From contig NZ_BMWD01000007.1 of assembly GCF_014651055.1 (NCBI RefSeq), positions 75,475-139,474 on the forward strand: DNA of 64,000 nt, written 5' to 3'. Origin of the DNA: Streptomyces fructofermentans (GTDB lineage Bacteria > Actinomycetota > Actinomycetes > Streptomycetales > Streptomycetaceae). A program made the position numbers and the translations under genes. This document shows positions 50,070-58,644 of the stretch, piece by piece. Positions within the stretch are counted from its first letter, which is position 1, and each line of letters begins with the position of its first letter. The notes below the pieces were generated by a model that worked only from the letters and a program-made list of their open reading frames with translations, was not told the DNA's origin and did no database searches.

Positions 50070-50909
50070 TCAGCACTGCTGCTCGAAGCGCAGGGCGGCG
50101 TACTTCCGGGCGGCGATGTCCGTCCTGGTGCCCACGATCAGGTTCATGGTGAACACGTCGTGGTCGATCGCCTGCCCGGCCATCTGCGCGAGGAGTACGA
50201 GATCGCCCTCGTCCGGTGCCATGTCCCACGGGTCGGAGAACCCGCCGAGCTGCACGCCGACCCCAGGGCGGGTGCCACCGCAGAGCGCGTCCAGGACGGC
50301 TCTCTCGAAGTTGTCCAGCACGTCCTCCGCCGTGGTCCCTCCCGCGCCTTCCTGGCCGGCGACGCCCGCGTCGCCGGCCAGGAAGGCGCGGGTCGCAGGG
50401 GCCTCCCGCCAGTCGCTGCGGCAAGTCTGTCCCGTCAGGGGGTAGAGGCTGCGCGGCTCGTAGACGGTGGCCCGCACGGTGTCGCCGTCGAGCTCGTACG
50501 TCGCGGAGTGCTCGGTGGTGGGTACTCCCGCGGGGACGTGCAGCACGACGGACGAGTCCGGCTCGTACTCGATCTCGGTGAAGAACAACAGGTGTCCGTC
50601 GGCGGGCAGTTCGATGTCCAGGACCTCGCGGGGCAGCATGGCGCAGTCGACGCTCAGGACGAGCGGCCCGCCGTGCCGGGGCCGGTCCGTCCCGTCCGGC
50701 AGCGCGGGGAGCCCGCCGGTCCGTGCCGCCGGGCGGGCGTTCTCCCGTCGGGACAGGGGGACTTCGTCGTACGGCACGAGGTGGACGCACGGCCGGGACC
50801 GGGCGATGAACTCCTGGGCCACGGGACCGGGAACGCCGTGCTCGGCGGCCGTCGCGCGGACGAGCTGCTCGTCGATCGGTGTCATGGCCGCGATCGTGCC
50901 ATCCGTCAC
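50070..50909 (-). CDS. YwqG-like DUF1963 family protein
   Basis: A 279-residue cytoplasmic protein of the DUF1963/YwqG family. Recognisable blocks are GGLPALPDGTDRPRHGGPLV, GHLLFFTEIEYEPD, GVQLGGFSDPWDM and DEGDLVLLAQMAGQAIDHDV, the usual order. Function is unknown; in polymorphic-toxin loci some members are immunity-like, but no toxin is nearby. The GTG at 50909 has GGAGG nine bases upstream and is preferred over the ATG at 50885. Confidence 0.85.
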   Translation of the reverse strand: MTDGTIAAMTPIDEQLVRATAAEHGVPGPVAQEFIARSRPCVHLVPYDEVPLSRRENARPAARTGGLPALPDGTDRPRHGGPLVLSVDCAMLPREVLDIELPADGHLLFFTEIEYEPDSSVVLHVPAGVPTTEHSATYELDGDTVRATVYEPRSLYPLTGQTCRSDWREAPATRAFLAGDAGVAGQEGAGGTTAEDVLDNFERAVLDALCGGTRPGVGVQLGGFSDPWDMAPDEGDLVLLAQMAGQAIDHDVFTMNLIVGTRTDIAARKYAALRFEQQC

Positions 50910-51263
50910 TGACAGAGTCCTCCCCGCGTCCCGGGACGGCATCCCAGGCACCCGCGTCCTTCGCAGGTCAACAGGGGTGGGACGGTCCCACCGTTGCAGG
51001 TGCGGCGGCAACGCTGGCCCCGGGTCACGGGCGTCCCCGAAGCTCTGGGTGTCGCCCCGAACGAGGCGCGACGACCGCCCCGGAGGCACCACGCCACCGC
51101 GACAACTCGGCACGGCAGCAGGCTTTTTGCCCGATCGGGCACTCGGGCCCGCATGCCGTGGCATCGGACCGCGACCGGGGTGGCGACCACCACGGCAGGC
51201 GCACCCGGCCCGGAGCCGGACCTGCCGGAAGCAACCACACGGACCCAGAAGAGGGAAACCCAC
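50910..51263. other. Divergent intergenic region with a palindrome
   Basis: A gap of 354 bases with no gene. A perfect interrupted palindrome, GGTGGGAC-G-GTCCCACC (50976-50992), lies 67 bases upstream of the DUF1963-type gene and may be an operator. Nothing else is distinctive. Confidence 0.45.
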
Positions 51264-51788
51264 ATGAGCAGCAAGTCCTCCACACCCCGTCGCCCGGGCC
51301 GCCGCGCGATGGTCGCCGCCGGCCTCGTACTGGCGGTCGGACTCGGGGTGTCGACCCAGGTGTCGGCGCAGGCGTCCGTCCAGGCCCCCGCGAAGGCGTC
51401 CGCCGCCGCGCAGCGGACGGTCAGCGGCACCACGGGACAGGCGGAGACCCGGGTCGCCGACTTCTACGGCGCGTACATCGACGCCAAGGGCGACTACGAG
51501 GCCCCGGACGCCACGCTGGCCAAGGCGCTCCGCAAGCACTACCTGACGACCGACTTCGCCGAGCGGCTGGCGCTCTGGGAGGAGCAGAACGGGGTGGACG
51601 GCGTCCTGCGCGCGCAGAACGTCCCGGCGAAGTGGACCGTGAGCGACAACGGCGCCGCGGGCAACGGCCGCGAGGTCGTCGTCACCCTCACCTACGGCAG
51701 CGGGGGGACGACGCAGAAGATCAAGCTCTTCGTGCTGGTGGAGCGGTACAACCGCATCGCGGACATCGCGACGACGACCGGCCGCTGA
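51264..51788 (+). CDS. Secreted protein of unknown function
   Basis: A 174-residue exported protein. The signal is MSSKSSTPRRPGRRAMVAAG followed by LVLAVGLGVSTQVSAQA, cleaved near residue 37. After an Ala/Gln-rich linker, a compact domain of about 110 residues follows (ETRVADFYGAYIDAKGDYEA, LTTDFAERLALWEEQNGVDG, VVVTLTYGSGGTTQKIKLFV). It has no cysteines and resembles a small NTF2- or cystatin-like fold, but I do not recognise the family. The ATG at 51264 follows a GAGGGAAA site. Confidence 0.75.
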   Translation: MSSKSSTPRRPGRRAMVAAGLVLAVGLGVSTQVSAQASVQAPAKASAAAQRTVSGTTGQAETRVADFYGAYIDAKGDYEAPDATLAKALRKHYLTTDFAERLALWEEQNGVDGVLRAQNVPAKWTVSDNGAAGNGREVVVTLTYGSGGTTQKIKLFVLVERYNRIADIATTTGR

Positions 51789-51805
51789 CGGCGGAACCCC
51801 CTCCA

Positions 51806-51839
51806 TGTCCGGCCCGCCTCGCTCGGGGCTGGCCGGACA
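51806..51839 (+). terminator. Terminator after secreted protein gene
   Basis: A perfect 9-bp stem (51806-51814 with 51831-51839, arm TGTCCGGCC) with a 16-base loop lies 17 bases past the stop. Confidence 0.55.
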
Positions 51840-51898
51840 CGCCTTCAAGTCGTCGCGACTACAATGAATGTGACGAGCCCTCAGCAGCCACGATCGGC

Positions 51899-53767
51899 TC
51901 ACGGACCGCTTCGGCACGTCCCGACCGGGCCGTGATCCGCACACGCGAGGGCCTGCTCGACCAGGCCGCGCAGCTCTTCGTCCTGGAGGACCATCGGGTA
52001 TCCGCCGTCCGCGGACAGACGGCGTTCCGAATCGCGCACGACCGTCAGCGCGGCCCGGATCGCGGGGCTGATCCCGTCCATCCGGACCAGGGCCGGCAGG
52101 GCTTCCCGGAAGAAGCCGAAGCCGTCACCGCCGTCGGCGATCGGGAGGACGAACTCCTCCAGGACCCGCATGCTCGGTTCGGCCCGACCGGTGATCTCCC
52201 AGAGTGCGATCGCCGAGGTGAGCCGCGGCCAGTGCGTGGTCCGCTCCATCACGTCCCGGACGGAGTCCGCGTACGGTGCCGCGTCGCGGCCGAACCCGGC
52301 GAGGGACCCGATCGGCCCGTACCCCGGTGGCTCCGCCGTCCTGACCGCCTCGCCCACGGTCCTCAGAGCCGCCTCGCGGTCTCCGCTCCCGCACGGGGCC
52401 GTCCGGGGGAGACCGGGCGGGGCGGGCGGCGGAGCCTCCACGCCCCAGGCATCCAGTACCTCCAGGAAGACGCGGGCGGCGCGCCCCTGGACGCCGCCCC
52501 GCCCGATCGCCTCGCGCATCGCGGGCAGCAGGACGTCCGCACGCGCGCGCAGCGGGATCAGCACGTCCCTTGCCTCCGGCCGTCGCGGTTCACCGATGAC
52601 ATAGCCCCGGCCCTGCTCCTCCTCCTGTGCGTGGAGCTGCTCGATCAGCCCCGGCAGCGCGCGCGGGTCGTCGATCCGGGCCAGCGCCCATCGCGCGTAC
52701 TCCCGGACCGTTCCGTCGAGGTACTCGTCCGCCGCGTCGTCGTCGAGCAGTTCGGCGAGCCGGTCCGCGTACGGGGCGGAGGCCCGGCCCAGCGCGGCCA
52801 GGATGTTCGCCGCCCGCAGCCGCACGGCACCGTCCGGGTCGGTCAACAGGCTTCCCGCGAGCGGCAGTAGGGCGGCCTCCGCCGAGCGCCGCTCGGTGAG
52901 GACGTGCCACGCCGCGTCCAGTGCCTCCCGGCACAGCGGCGCGTCGCCGGACACCTGGGCGCCCGAGGCCAGCCGCACGGCGAAGGCGAGTTCGGCGCCG
53001 GGCTCGTGCCGGAGCAGCCAGGACGTCGACCGGACCACGTCCTCGCGGGTCCAGTGTCCCTCGACGGCCGGGTCGTACCAGACCTCTTCGAAGCGTGGTC
53101 GCAGCGCGAGGTCGGAGAACACCTCGATCAGCCGGTCCAACCGCCGTACCGGCAGCCCCGGGTCGAGTCCCGCCGATGCGTGCACGGCCGCGACCCACAG
53201 CACCGGGTCGTCGCTTTCCGGCACCTCGGCGAGCACCGCTCGCGCCCGGTCCACCGCTCGTGTGCCGCCGGTCCCGGACGCGGCCGCCGCGCCGATGGCC
53301 AGCAGCAGGGGCACTCGTACCGCCGGGTCCGTCTCGGTCCGCCACCTGGCAAGCAGCCGCACCAGGCCGACCGGCATCGCGGTCGCCGCCCTCCGCACCG
53401 CCGGATCGGGGTCCCCGAGCAGCGCCCACGCCCCCGACCAGTCCTCGCCGGCCAGGGCGGGCGCCCACATCGAGGCCAGGACGTCGACGAGTTCGGTCCG
53501 CGCGCCCATGGCGGAGTCGGCTGCGAGGGCGATCACGAACGGCAGGGCGGCGGCCGCCGCGGGCGGTGTGTCGTCCCCGTCCCGGGTGACGAGCGAGTGG
53601 AGCGGGTGGCAGTGCTCCTCCTTCGCCTCCGGGCCCGCCGAGACGAGCCGGCGAAGCGCACGCGGCACGTCCTGGACCGGATCGGCCGGGCCGCCGGCCC
53701 CGAGCCGGTCCCACGCCACGGCGTTCAGCGCCTCCAGCAACTTTCCCGCTTCCACAACCACGTTCAC
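51899..53767 (-). CDS. Large HEAT-repeat protein
   Basis: A 622-residue, almost purely helical protein with HEAT-type repeats throughout: ALLGDPDPAVRRAATAMPVG, LLTDPDGAVRLRAANILAAL, GRASAPYADRLAELLDDDAA, ARWALARIDDPRALPGLIEQ. No catalytic motif is seen. Such actinobacterial proteins are presumed scaffolds. The GTG at 53767 overlaps the stop of the upstream acetyltransferase-like frame (GTGA), which supports this start and indicates a shared transcript. Confidence 0.8.
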   Translation of the reverse strand: MNVVVEAGKLLEALNAVAWDRLGAGGPADPVQDVPRALRRLVSAGPEAKEEHCHPLHSLVTRDGDDTPPAAAAALPFVIALAADSAMGARTELVDVLASMWAPALAGEDWSGAWALLGDPDPAVRRAATAMPVGLVRLLARWRTETDPAVRVPLLLAIGAAAASGTGGTRAVDRARAVLAEVPESDDPVLWVAAVHASAGLDPGLPVRRLDRLIEVFSDLALRPRFEEVWYDPAVEGHWTREDVVRSTSWLLRHEPGAELAFAVRLASGAQVSGDAPLCREALDAAWHVLTERRSAEAALLPLAGSLLTDPDGAVRLRAANILAALGRASAPYADRLAELLDDDAADEYLDGTVREYARWALARIDDPRALPGLIEQLHAQEEEQGRGYVIGEPRRPEARDVLIPLRARADVLLPAMREAIGRGGVQGRAARVFLEVLDAWGVEAPPPAPPGLPRTAPCGSGDREAALRTVGEAVRTAEPPGYGPIGSLAGFGRDAAPYADSVRDVMERTTHWPRLTSAIALWEITGRAEPSMRVLEEFVLPIADGGDGFGFFREALPALVRMDGISPAIRAALTVVRDSERRLSADGGYPMVLQDEELRGLVEQALACADHGPVGTCRSGP

Positions 53768-54441
53768 CACCCGGTCAGATCCAGTGCAGACAGTGTGGGG
53801 TGCGCTCGGTGCGCTCGGTGCGCTCGGTGCGCTCGGTGCGGAAGAGGGCGTCGGCGAGAGCAGCCGCCCCGGGATGGTGGGCCCGTATGTGTCCGGCACG
53901 CACGAGGGTGCTCGGAGGTGGTGCCGCCGACGTGGACGGAGCCCAGGTCGTGTCCGAGCAGGAAACGGGCAGGCGCCGTCGAGACGGTGTCGCCGGCGGC
54001 CACGGTCTCGTCGACGGTCAAGGTCCCGCCGTCGCCGAGCGAGTGGCCGGCGTACCCGTCCGGGACGCAGTCGGCGTCCCGGTGGACGGCGACGTGGTGC
54101 GGTGCCCGTGAGACCGGGGGCTGCCCCGCGCGCAGGGCCCACCAGCGGTGCGGCCGGGCGAGCGCGCCGGGGCGCGCACGGCGGTACCCGTTGTGGACCT
54201 CCTTGCCGCAGTCGGCACGGCGCAGTACCTCGATCGAGCCCTTGCCCGGTCCGCCGTACGGGTCGGCCGTGCCGACGGGCCGTCCGTCCTCGGTCGGTGC
54301 GAGCAGACGGCGGTCGATCTCGAGCGCCGACCACCGGAGCCCGCCGACGTCGACCGGAGTCTCGGGGAAGGGCCCGAACGCCGAATGGACCGCGTCGACG
54401 AAGACATCAAGATCCTCATCGGTCGTGGAACGAATCTCCAT
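53764..54441 (-). pseudogene. Degenerate Eis-like GNAT acetyltransferase
   Basis: A 225-codon open frame whose first 65 residues look like an Eis/GNAT protein (MEIRSTTDEDLDVFVDAVHS, PVDVGGLRWSALEIDRRLLA). A later part resembles the second Eis domain (VPDGYAGHSLGDGGTLTVDE, ARFLLGHDLGSVHVGG). The acetyl-CoA-binding core expected between them is missing and replaced by unrelated-looking sequence, and the end is RAH repeats. Intact Eis proteins have about 400 residues. It is therefore an internally deleted remnant that remained in frame and still couples to the HEAT gene through GTGA. Confidence 0.6.
53802..53837. repeat. Four 9-bp tandem repeats
   Basis: Four exact copies of GCGCTCGGT run head to tail. 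On the minus strand they encode repeated His-Arg-Ala inside the degenerate acetyltransferase frame, a likely product of replication slippage. Confidence 0.9.
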
Positions 54442-54617
54442 CGCGGCCCTCGACTCCTCGGCCTACGGCACCACACGCGTGGTGTCCGGCCACAGTGCAG
54501 CCCCGACTCGTGCCGAGGGCAAGCGAATTACGGCTTCGCGACCTGCACGGGCCCCACTGGCCGCGCGGACCCAACCGACCCTGGCCCCACAGGTCCGGCC
54601 GATGGCACGATCACCAC

Positions 54618-55166
54618 GTGGTCGGACACCCGGTGACCTTGCGCAGAATCGAGCTCGCGGACTGGCGGGCCGTCCATTCCTGGGCCTCCCTCGGCGAGGT
54701 CTGCCGCTTCCAGACCTGGGGGCCGAACACCGAGGAGCAGACGCGTGCGTTCGTGGAGACCGCCGTCGAGGCCTGGGCGCACTCGCCCAGGCAGCGGTTC
54801 GCCTACGCGGCTCGTGTCGAGGGACGTGTGGTCGGCATGGGGGAGCTGCGCGTCCGCGACCGGGGGCAGCGTCAGGGCGAGATCGTCTATGCCGTGCATC
54901 CCCGGGTCTGGGGACGGGGCGTCGGTACGGCCATCGGCGAGGAACTCCTCGTGCGAGGGTTCGAGGACCTCGGACTCCACCGCGTCCATGCCACCTGCGA
55001 CCCGCGGAACCTCGGGTCGGCCCGGGTGCTCCGCAGACTCGGCATGACCTGGGAAGGGCGTCACCGGCACACCGCGCTGCTCCGGGACGGCTGGCGGGAC
55101 TCCGAGGTGTTCAGCATCCTGGAGGACGAGTGGCGGGCGAGGAACGGCCCGGACGCCGACGGGTAG
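54618..55166 (+). CDS. GNAT-family (RimJ-like) N-acetyltransferase
   Basis: A 182-residue acetyltransferase: VTLRRIELADWRAVHSWASL at the start, then EIVYAVHPRVWGRGVGTAIG with the acetyl-CoA loop RVWGRGVGTA, and HRVHATCDPRNLGSARVLRR, LGMTWEGRHRH at the end, the usual RimJ/RimL pattern. It may acetylate a protein N-terminus, an amino acid or an antibiotic. The GTG at 54618 opens directly before the first conserved strand. It is divergent from the degenerate acetyltransferase. Confidence 0.92.
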   Translation: MVGHPVTLRRIELADWRAVHSWASLGEVCRFQTWGPNTEEQTRAFVETAVEAWAHSPRQRFAYAARVEGRVVGMGELRVRDRGQRQGEIVYAVHPRVWGRGVGTAIGEELLVRGFEDLGLHRVHATCDPRNLGSARVLRRLGMTWEGRHRHTALLRDGWRDSEVFSILEDEWRARNGPDADG

Positions 55167-55341
55167 CCGGGCGGGCCCTGCCGGTCGAGCGGGGATGTCA
55201 GGCCGCGGGCCGGCGTGACCGGAGGGACGGCCTCCGGGGTGGTGCCCTCCACCTGCCGACTGGTCGGACGTGACCTTCGCGCGGGCGCTCCGGGCGGACC
55301 CCGGCGAGGCGCGGCGGCCGGCCGCCGGACACCATGGACCC

Positions 55342-56463
55342 ATGCCCAAGACCTCGGCGCGCCTGCTGTCGCTGCTCTCCCTGCTCCAGTCGCGCCGGGA
55401 CTGGTCGGGACACGCGCTGGCCGAACGGCTGGAGGTCAGCGCGCGTACCGTCCGCCGTGACGTCGACCGCCTGCGCGAACTCGGCTACCCGATCCACGCC
55501 GTGAAGGGGCCGGACGGCGGCTACCGCCTCGGCGCCGGTACGGAGTTGCCGCCCCTGCTGTTCGACGACGAGCAGGCCGTGGCCGTCACCGTCGCCCTCC
55601 GCACGGCGGCACTGACCGGGGCCGGCATCGGAGAAGCTGCCGAGCGCGCGCTGAGCACGGTCCGGCAGGTCATGCCCGCGAGGCTGCGCCACCGCGTGGA
55701 CACTCTGCGGGTCACCGCCGTGGAGCGCCCGGGCCCCCGGCCGGACCCGCAGGTCGACCCGCGGCTCCTGCTGACGCTCGGCGCGGCCGTCCGCGCCCGC
55801 GAAGTACTGCGCTTCGACCATGCCTCCGTGCCTCGGCCTGCGGCAGACGGCACCTCCCCACGTCAGGAAGCCCCCGGCGCCCGGGACGTCCTTGGCACGC
55901 CCGGCACCCGGGAGGCCCCCGAACCCGCGAAGGCCCCGGAGGAGCCCCCCGTGCTGCCCGCGACCGGACCGCGCCGCGTCGAACCGCACCACCTGGTGAC
56001 GCTGGGCGGCCGCTGGTACCTCGTCGCCTGGGACCTCGACCGCGACGACTGGCGCGTCTTCCGTGTGGACCGGATCACCCCGCGTACGCCGAACGGCCCG
56101 CGGTTCACCCCGCGCGAGGTGCCCGGCGGTGATGTCGCGGCCTTCGTCACCAGCCGGTTCCGGGGGTCGGACGGCACCGGCGGCTGGCCCTGCCGGGGCG
56201 AGGTGGTGCTCGATCTGCCGGCGGCCGTCGTCGCCGGCCACACCCGCGACGGGGTCGTGGAGGAACTCGGCCCCCACCGCTGCCGGCTCGCCCTGGGCGC
56301 CTGGTCGTGGCCCGCGCTCGCCGCCGCCATCGGCGCGTTCGACGCCGACATCCACGTCATCGGGCCACCCGAACTCAGGGCCGCTTTCGGGCAGTTGGCC
56401 CGTCGTTACGCCGGGGCCGCCGCGGAGGAACCCACGTCGCCGCCCCGCGCCTTCGACGCCTGA
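55342..56463 (+). CDS. WYL-domain transcriptional regulator (YafY/PafC type)
   Basis: A 373-residue regulator. The N-terminal winged helix (about 1-60) has LLSLLSLLQSRRDWSGHALA and LEVSARTVRRDVDRLRELGY. The WYL domain (about 135-255) carries the module's usual HHLVTLGGRWYLVAWDLDRD, WRVFRVDRITPRTP. A Pro/Ala-rich insert at about 173-210 interrupts the WYL domain. Such regulators sense nucleic acid or ligand signals. It has no obvious target next door. The ATG at 55342 is preferred over a GTG 72 bases earlier. Confidence 0.92.
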   Translation: MPKTSARLLSLLSLLQSRRDWSGHALAERLEVSARTVRRDVDRLRELGYPIHAVKGPDGGYRLGAGTELPPLLFDDEQAVAVTVALRTAALTGAGIGEAAERALSTVRQVMPARLRHRVDTLRVTAVERPGPRPDPQVDPRLLLTLGAAVRAREVLRFDHASVPRPAADGTSPRQEAPGARDVLGTPGTREAPEPAKAPEEPPVLPATGPRRVEPHHLVTLGGRWYLVAWDLDRDDWRVFRVDRITPRTPNGPRFTPREVPGGDVAAFVTSRFRGSDGTGGWPCRGEVVLDLPAAVVAGHTRDGVVEELGPHRCRLALGAWSWPALAAAIGAFDADIHVIGPPELRAAFGQLARRYAGAAAEEPTSPPRAFDA

Positions 56464-56694
56464 GCACGGCATGTCCCGGTCCGGCATGCCCGGTTGGCCT
56501 TCCCGGGCCCGCCGTGTGCGCCGCTCGGGTCGGCCCCAGGGCCTCCGGCTCACCCGTGACCCTTGCGCACGTCATCCCGGAGCGCCGGCCGGACGGATGA
56601 GCCGGAGCGGAAGGATGAGCCGGACCGGACGGATGAGCCCGGTCGGCCCGGTCGGTCCCACCTGCCCGGTCGGCCTCATCGGCCCCAGTGCGTC

Positions 56695-57108
56695 CTACCG
56701 GCCGTCCGCAGTGGTGCCGGGGGAGGCGGGCCCCGGGTCCAGGGCGTCGCGGACGGCGGTCAGGATGTCCTCCGTGTCCGCGCCGAGGGCCCGCGCGGCC
56801 GAGGTGAAGTCACGTGCGAGCGTGGCGAGTTGGTCCGTGTCGAGCGCGTGGGGCTCGGACGGGAGCGCTGCGACCCGGGTGCCCGCACCCCGCCGGGTGC
56901 GGATGAGCTCGGCGGCCTCCAACTCGCGGTAGGCGCGCGCCACCGTGCCGGGCGCCAGGTTGAGGTCGGCGGCGAGCTGGCGCACGGTCGGCAGGCGTTC
57001 GCCCTCCGTGAGCCAGCCGGTGAGGATCAGCGCGGCCAGTTGGGCGCGGATCTGCTCGTACGGCGGTACCTGGCTCGTGGTGTCGACGCGGACGGCGGGG
57101 TCACTCAT
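56695..57108 (-). CDS. GntR-family regulator (short, YhcF-like)
   Basis: A 137-residue GntR protein with the winged helix at about 12-80 (VPPYEQIRAQLAALILTGWL, LPTVRQLAADLNLAPGTVAR, AYRELEAAELIRTRRGAGTR) and only a short helical tail. Its start overlaps the end of the membrane-protein gene by 8 bases, so it is the second gene of the operon. It probably represses that operon at the two CTTGTA/TACAAG sites upstream of 57892. Confidence 0.92.
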   Translation of the reverse strand: MSDPAVRVDTTSQVPPYEQIRAQLAALILTGWLTEGERLPTVRQLAADLNLAPGTVARAYRELEAAELIRTRRGAGTRVAALPSEPHALDTDQLATLARDFTSAARALGADTEDILTAVRDALDPGPASPGTTADGR

Positions 57109-57892
57109 CGTCGAACGACCCGTCGTCGGCGTGGTCGTCGACGGCCCGGGGCGCCGCGACGGTGACCAGGGACCAGCCGAAGGTGAACAGGCTCAGCAGC
57201 CCCAAGGGGCAGATCGCCACGATGGTGACCACTCCGGGCGGGCCCGCGCAGGCGCCGTCCGTCAGCGCGACGAAGATCATCAGTACGACGAGCAGGAGTT
57301 GGCTCGACACCAGGAGTCCCCAGGCTCCGGTAATCGCCCAGGCGCGGGTGTGGCGCTGCTGGTCGTCGCCCGGGCCGTGGGCGATACGGCGAAGGGCCCA
57401 GACGCAGACGGGGGTCGCGACCGCGAGGGCGGCGAACATCGGGCCGCTGTAGTAGAGGCCGGGCCACGGGCCGAGGGGTGTGGGCATCCCTCCGCAGGTG
57501 ACGGTGAGGACGCGGCCCGCGCCGCCCGCCCGCCCCGGGCCGGAGGAGGCCGTGGTGGCGCCGATCACCAGCAGGGCGACCAGGGAGGTCGCCTGCAGGA
57601 CGAGCAGGGGCGCCATGCGGGGCGGCACCTGGTCCCGCACCAGGCGCGGGGCCAGACTCGCGGTCCGTACCGCCTCCTGCGGGCGCAGGGTCAGTGCGTC
57701 GCCGAGCAGGACACCGCCCACCGCGCACAGGCCGAACGCGGTGATGGCGAACACGAGGGGCGTCGTGATGTCCCCGCTGCGCATCGTGACCAACTGCTGG
57801 GCGGCCACCATGCCGATACCCAGTCCGGACCAGCGCGCGTAGTGGTCGGCGTGCTCGAGGAACCGGGACTGGAGCGGAACGGTGTCGAGCAT
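57101..57892 (-). CDS. Multi-pass membrane protein
   Basis: A 263-residue protein with about six membrane helices (for example LVFAITAFGLCAVGGVLLGD, LLVLQATSLVALLVIGATTA, PMFAALAVATPVCVWALRRI, LLVSSQLLLVVLMIFVALTD, VVTIVAICPLGLLSLFTFGW). I do not recognise the family; genes of this kind often accompany short GntR regulators in Streptomyces. The ATG at 57892 follows a GGGGGA site. Its promoter contains a two-copy operator at 57914-57977. Confidence 0.8.
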   Translation of the reverse strand: MLDTVPLQSRFLEHADHYARWSGLGIGMVAAQQLVTMRSGDITTPLVFAITAFGLCAVGGVLLGDALTLRPQEAVRTASLAPRLVRDQVPPRMAPLLVLQATSLVALLVIGATTASSGPGRAGGAGRVLTVTCGGMPTPLGPWPGLYYSGPMFAALAVATPVCVWALRRIAHGPGDDQQRHTRAWAITGAWGLLVSSQLLLVVLMIFVALTDGACAGPPGVVTIVAICPLGLLSLFTFGWSLVTVAAPRAVDDHADDGSFDDE

Positions 57893-57913
57893 GTGGAGAT
57901 CCCCCCAGATCAT

Positions 57914-57977
57914 CTTGTATCAAGTGGTGGGTACAAGGTGCCCTGGCCGGGATCTTGTGTCAAGCCGTCGATACAAG
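57914..57977. promoter_or_regulatory. Two palindromic operators exactly 40 bp apart
   Basis: Site 1 is CTTGTA (57914-57919) with TACAAG (57932-57937). Site 2 is CTTGTG (57954-57959) with TACAAG (57972-57977). Each has a 12-base spacer and the flanks ATCTTGT and ACAAGGT are shared. The 40-bp period is about four DNA turns, placing both on one face. They lie 22-85 bases before the membrane-protein/GntR operon, and a TTGACA-like -35 element overlaps site 2. Confidence 0.75.
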
Positions 57978-58028
57978 GTTGCGCGCGAGGGATGCCCTCC
58001 GTTGCCGAGAGGGCCTTCGCATGCGCTG

Positions 58029-58067
58029 GTAGACACTGTCTACTACTGCCTGGTAGACAGTGTCCAT
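58029..58067. promoter_or_regulatory. TetR operator pair over the TetR start
   Basis: A perfect interrupted palindrome GTAGACA-C-TGTCTAC (58029-58043) is followed 24 bases later by a second copy with one mismatch (58053-58067) that overlaps the TetR start codon. Binding there would block both promoter and start. Confidence 0.75.
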
Positions 58068-58644
58068 GGATGAACAGGAGCAGGGGCTCAGAGCTCGACT
58101 GGTGTCCGTCGGCGTGGAGTTGGTGCACCAGGAGGGCGCGCAGGCCCTGACGCTGCGGGAGATCGCCCGCAGGGCGGGGGTCTCCCACGGCGCCCCGCGC
58201 CGATACTTCCCGACCCATCTGGAACTGCTCTCGGCGATCGCCCGGGAGGGCTTCGGCGAGCTGGGGGCCGAGGTCGAGGAGGCGGTGCGCGACGACACGG
58301 GCAGCCCACGCGACCGGATCGCCGCGCTGGCGGGGGTCTACGTCCGCTTCGCGCTCTCCCGCCGGGGCATGTACGAGCTGATGTTCCGCCACGACCTCCT
58401 GGAGAGCAACGGCCTGGGCCTGCGCGGGACCAGCCTGCCGCTCTTCGAGGGCCTCGTGGCGCTGGTGCGCGCGGCGCGCCCCGACGCCCGGGCACCCGAG
58501 GTGGCGGGCGCCCTCTGGGCCAACCTGCACGGCATCGCCCAGCTGTGGGGTTGGGGCAGCCTCCAGCTCGCGACGGGAGCCGGAGACGTGGACCCGCTCG
58601 TACGGGCCGCCCTGGACGCACACCTCGGTCCGGAGCCCCGGTGA
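58066..58644 (+). CDS. TetR-family repressor of the MFS gene
   Basis: A 192-residue TetR regulator. The helix-turn-helix (about 12-58) has LVSVGVELVHQEGAQALTLR, EIARRAGVSHGAPRRYFPTH. The C-terminal ligand domain is TetR_C-like with VYVRFALSRRGMYELMF and WANLHGIAQLWGWGSLQLAT. The ATG at 58066 is chosen; a GTG at 58060 is in frame. Its stop overlaps the MFS start (GTGA), so it is a repressor cotranscribed with its transporter, autoregulated through the operator pair at its start. Confidence 0.94.
   Translation: MDEQEQGLRARLVSVGVELVHQEGAQALTLREIARRAGVSHGAPRRYFPTHLELLSAIAREGFGELGAEVEEAVRDDTGSPRDRIAALAGVYVRFALSRRGMYELMFRHDLLESNGLGLRGTSLPLFEGLVALVRAARPDARAPEVAGALWANLHGIAQLWGWGSLQLATGAGDVDPLVRAALDAHLGPEPR

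Noticed and set aside
49828..50445. Plus-strand ORF between the GntR operon and the DUF1963 gene
   Set aside because: Most of it is antisense to the DUF1963-type gene and its first part lacks third-base GC bias and any motif.
52904..55273. 789-codon plus-strand frame across the HEAT and acetyltransferase genes
   Set aside because: It spans several genes on both strands and has the composition of a shadow frame; the real GNAT gene starts at 54618 in another frame.
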